A stretch of 5,141 nucleotides of DNA from positions 1 through 5,141 of the forward strand of contig UQRR01000123.1 in assembly GCA_900543455.1 (NCBI GenBank). Reading direction: 5' to 3'. This DNA comes from an uncultured Dialister sp. (GTDB taxonomy: Bacteria; Bacillota; Negativicutes; Veillonellales; Dialisteraceae). The position numbers and the translations under genes are program-made. How positions within the stretch are numbered: the first letter of the stretch is position 1; each line of letters begins with the position of its first letter. Shown one piece after another: positions 5,011 to 5,141 of the stretch. The notes under the pieces are model-generated. The model worked only from the letters and a program-made list of their open reading frames with translations, did not search any database and had not been told where the DNA came from.

Positions 5011-5141
5011 TCAGGATTAGCCCGTAGGGCGGCTCGTCCACTGATTATGAATGAAAGCTTTGCACGAATGAGGAATTAGGAATGAGGAATTAGGAATGGT
5101 GGTGCGGCGCATAAAAATCAGAAGCGCCGCGGAGTTTTGAT
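5011..5141 (+). repeat. Heptamer/hairpin repeat element, copy D (cut by window end)
   Basis: Left part of an element upstream of tadB, running off the window. It starts with TCAGGATTAG, as copy C does, then a small GCCC/GGGC hairpin at 5020-5030 and the GATTATGAATGAAAGC box. Its left-arm units alternate GAATGAG and GAATTAG, in register from 5066 to 5093, giving a 14-bp higher-order period. The core is a perfect GCGGCGC (5104-5110) with GCGCCGC (5124-5130) around a 13-base loop. The right arm is not visible. The element starts about 9 bases beyond the tadB ribosome binding site, so it forms the tadB leader or promoter region. Confidence 0.84.

Noticed and set aside
4047..5027. Plus-strand open frames opposite tadB
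   Set aside because: They are antisense to a complete tadB, with basic, low-quality translations and no family signal.
5046..5051. CATAAT as a -10 box upstream of tadB
   Set aside because: There is no -35 at suitable spacing, and the equivalent position in copies B and C reads CGCAAT or CCCAAT, so it is not conserved.

Overview
The window is part of a Tad (tight adherence, Flp-type IVb) pilus locus. Four genes all lie on the minus strand. In transcription order they are tadB (inner-membrane platform protein), a TadE-like pseudopilin, tadA/cpaF (secretion ATPase) and tadC (second platform protein). No RNA gene, CRISPR array, transposase or plus-strand gene could be supported. The DNA looks like a moderately GC-rich Firmicute. 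Strong AGGAGG-type ribosome binding sites and the style of the intergenic repeats would suit a Negativicute such as the Selenomonas/Mitsuokella/Megasphaera group, but that placement is an inference from general appearance.

Layout from right to left, in the direction of transcription: a repeat element (D, 5011-5141, cut by the window edge); tadB (4985-4023); a 181-bp gap filled by a heptamer-and-palindrome element (E); tadE (3841-3365); a 258-bp gap holding a fold-back element made of two arms of three small hairpins (F); tadA (3106-1712, or from TTG at 3097); a 284-bp gap with element C; tadC (1427-492); a strong intrinsic terminator overlapping the tadC stop codon; then two head-to-tail elements B (201-452) and A (1-200, cut by the window edge).

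The gene products form one machine. TadA hydrolyses ATP at the cytoplasmic face, TadB and TadC form the inner-membrane platform it drives, and TadE is a pilin-like minor component processed by a TadV-type peptidase. The major pilin (flp), prepilin peptidase (tadV), cpaB/rcpC, any secretin and tadZ are absent from these 5.1 kb and would have to lie elsewhere.

The most unusual part is the DNA between the genes. Tad genes are normally packed almost end to end. Here each junction is split by 181-284 bp of structured repeats. Five of the elements (A-E) share a plan: an array of 7-bp units, a GC-rich hairpin core, then another array of 7-bp units. The units differ between copies but keep the 7-bp period. 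This family, the covarying hairpin arms of element F, and a G-quadruplex motif inside E are the observations most worth following up.
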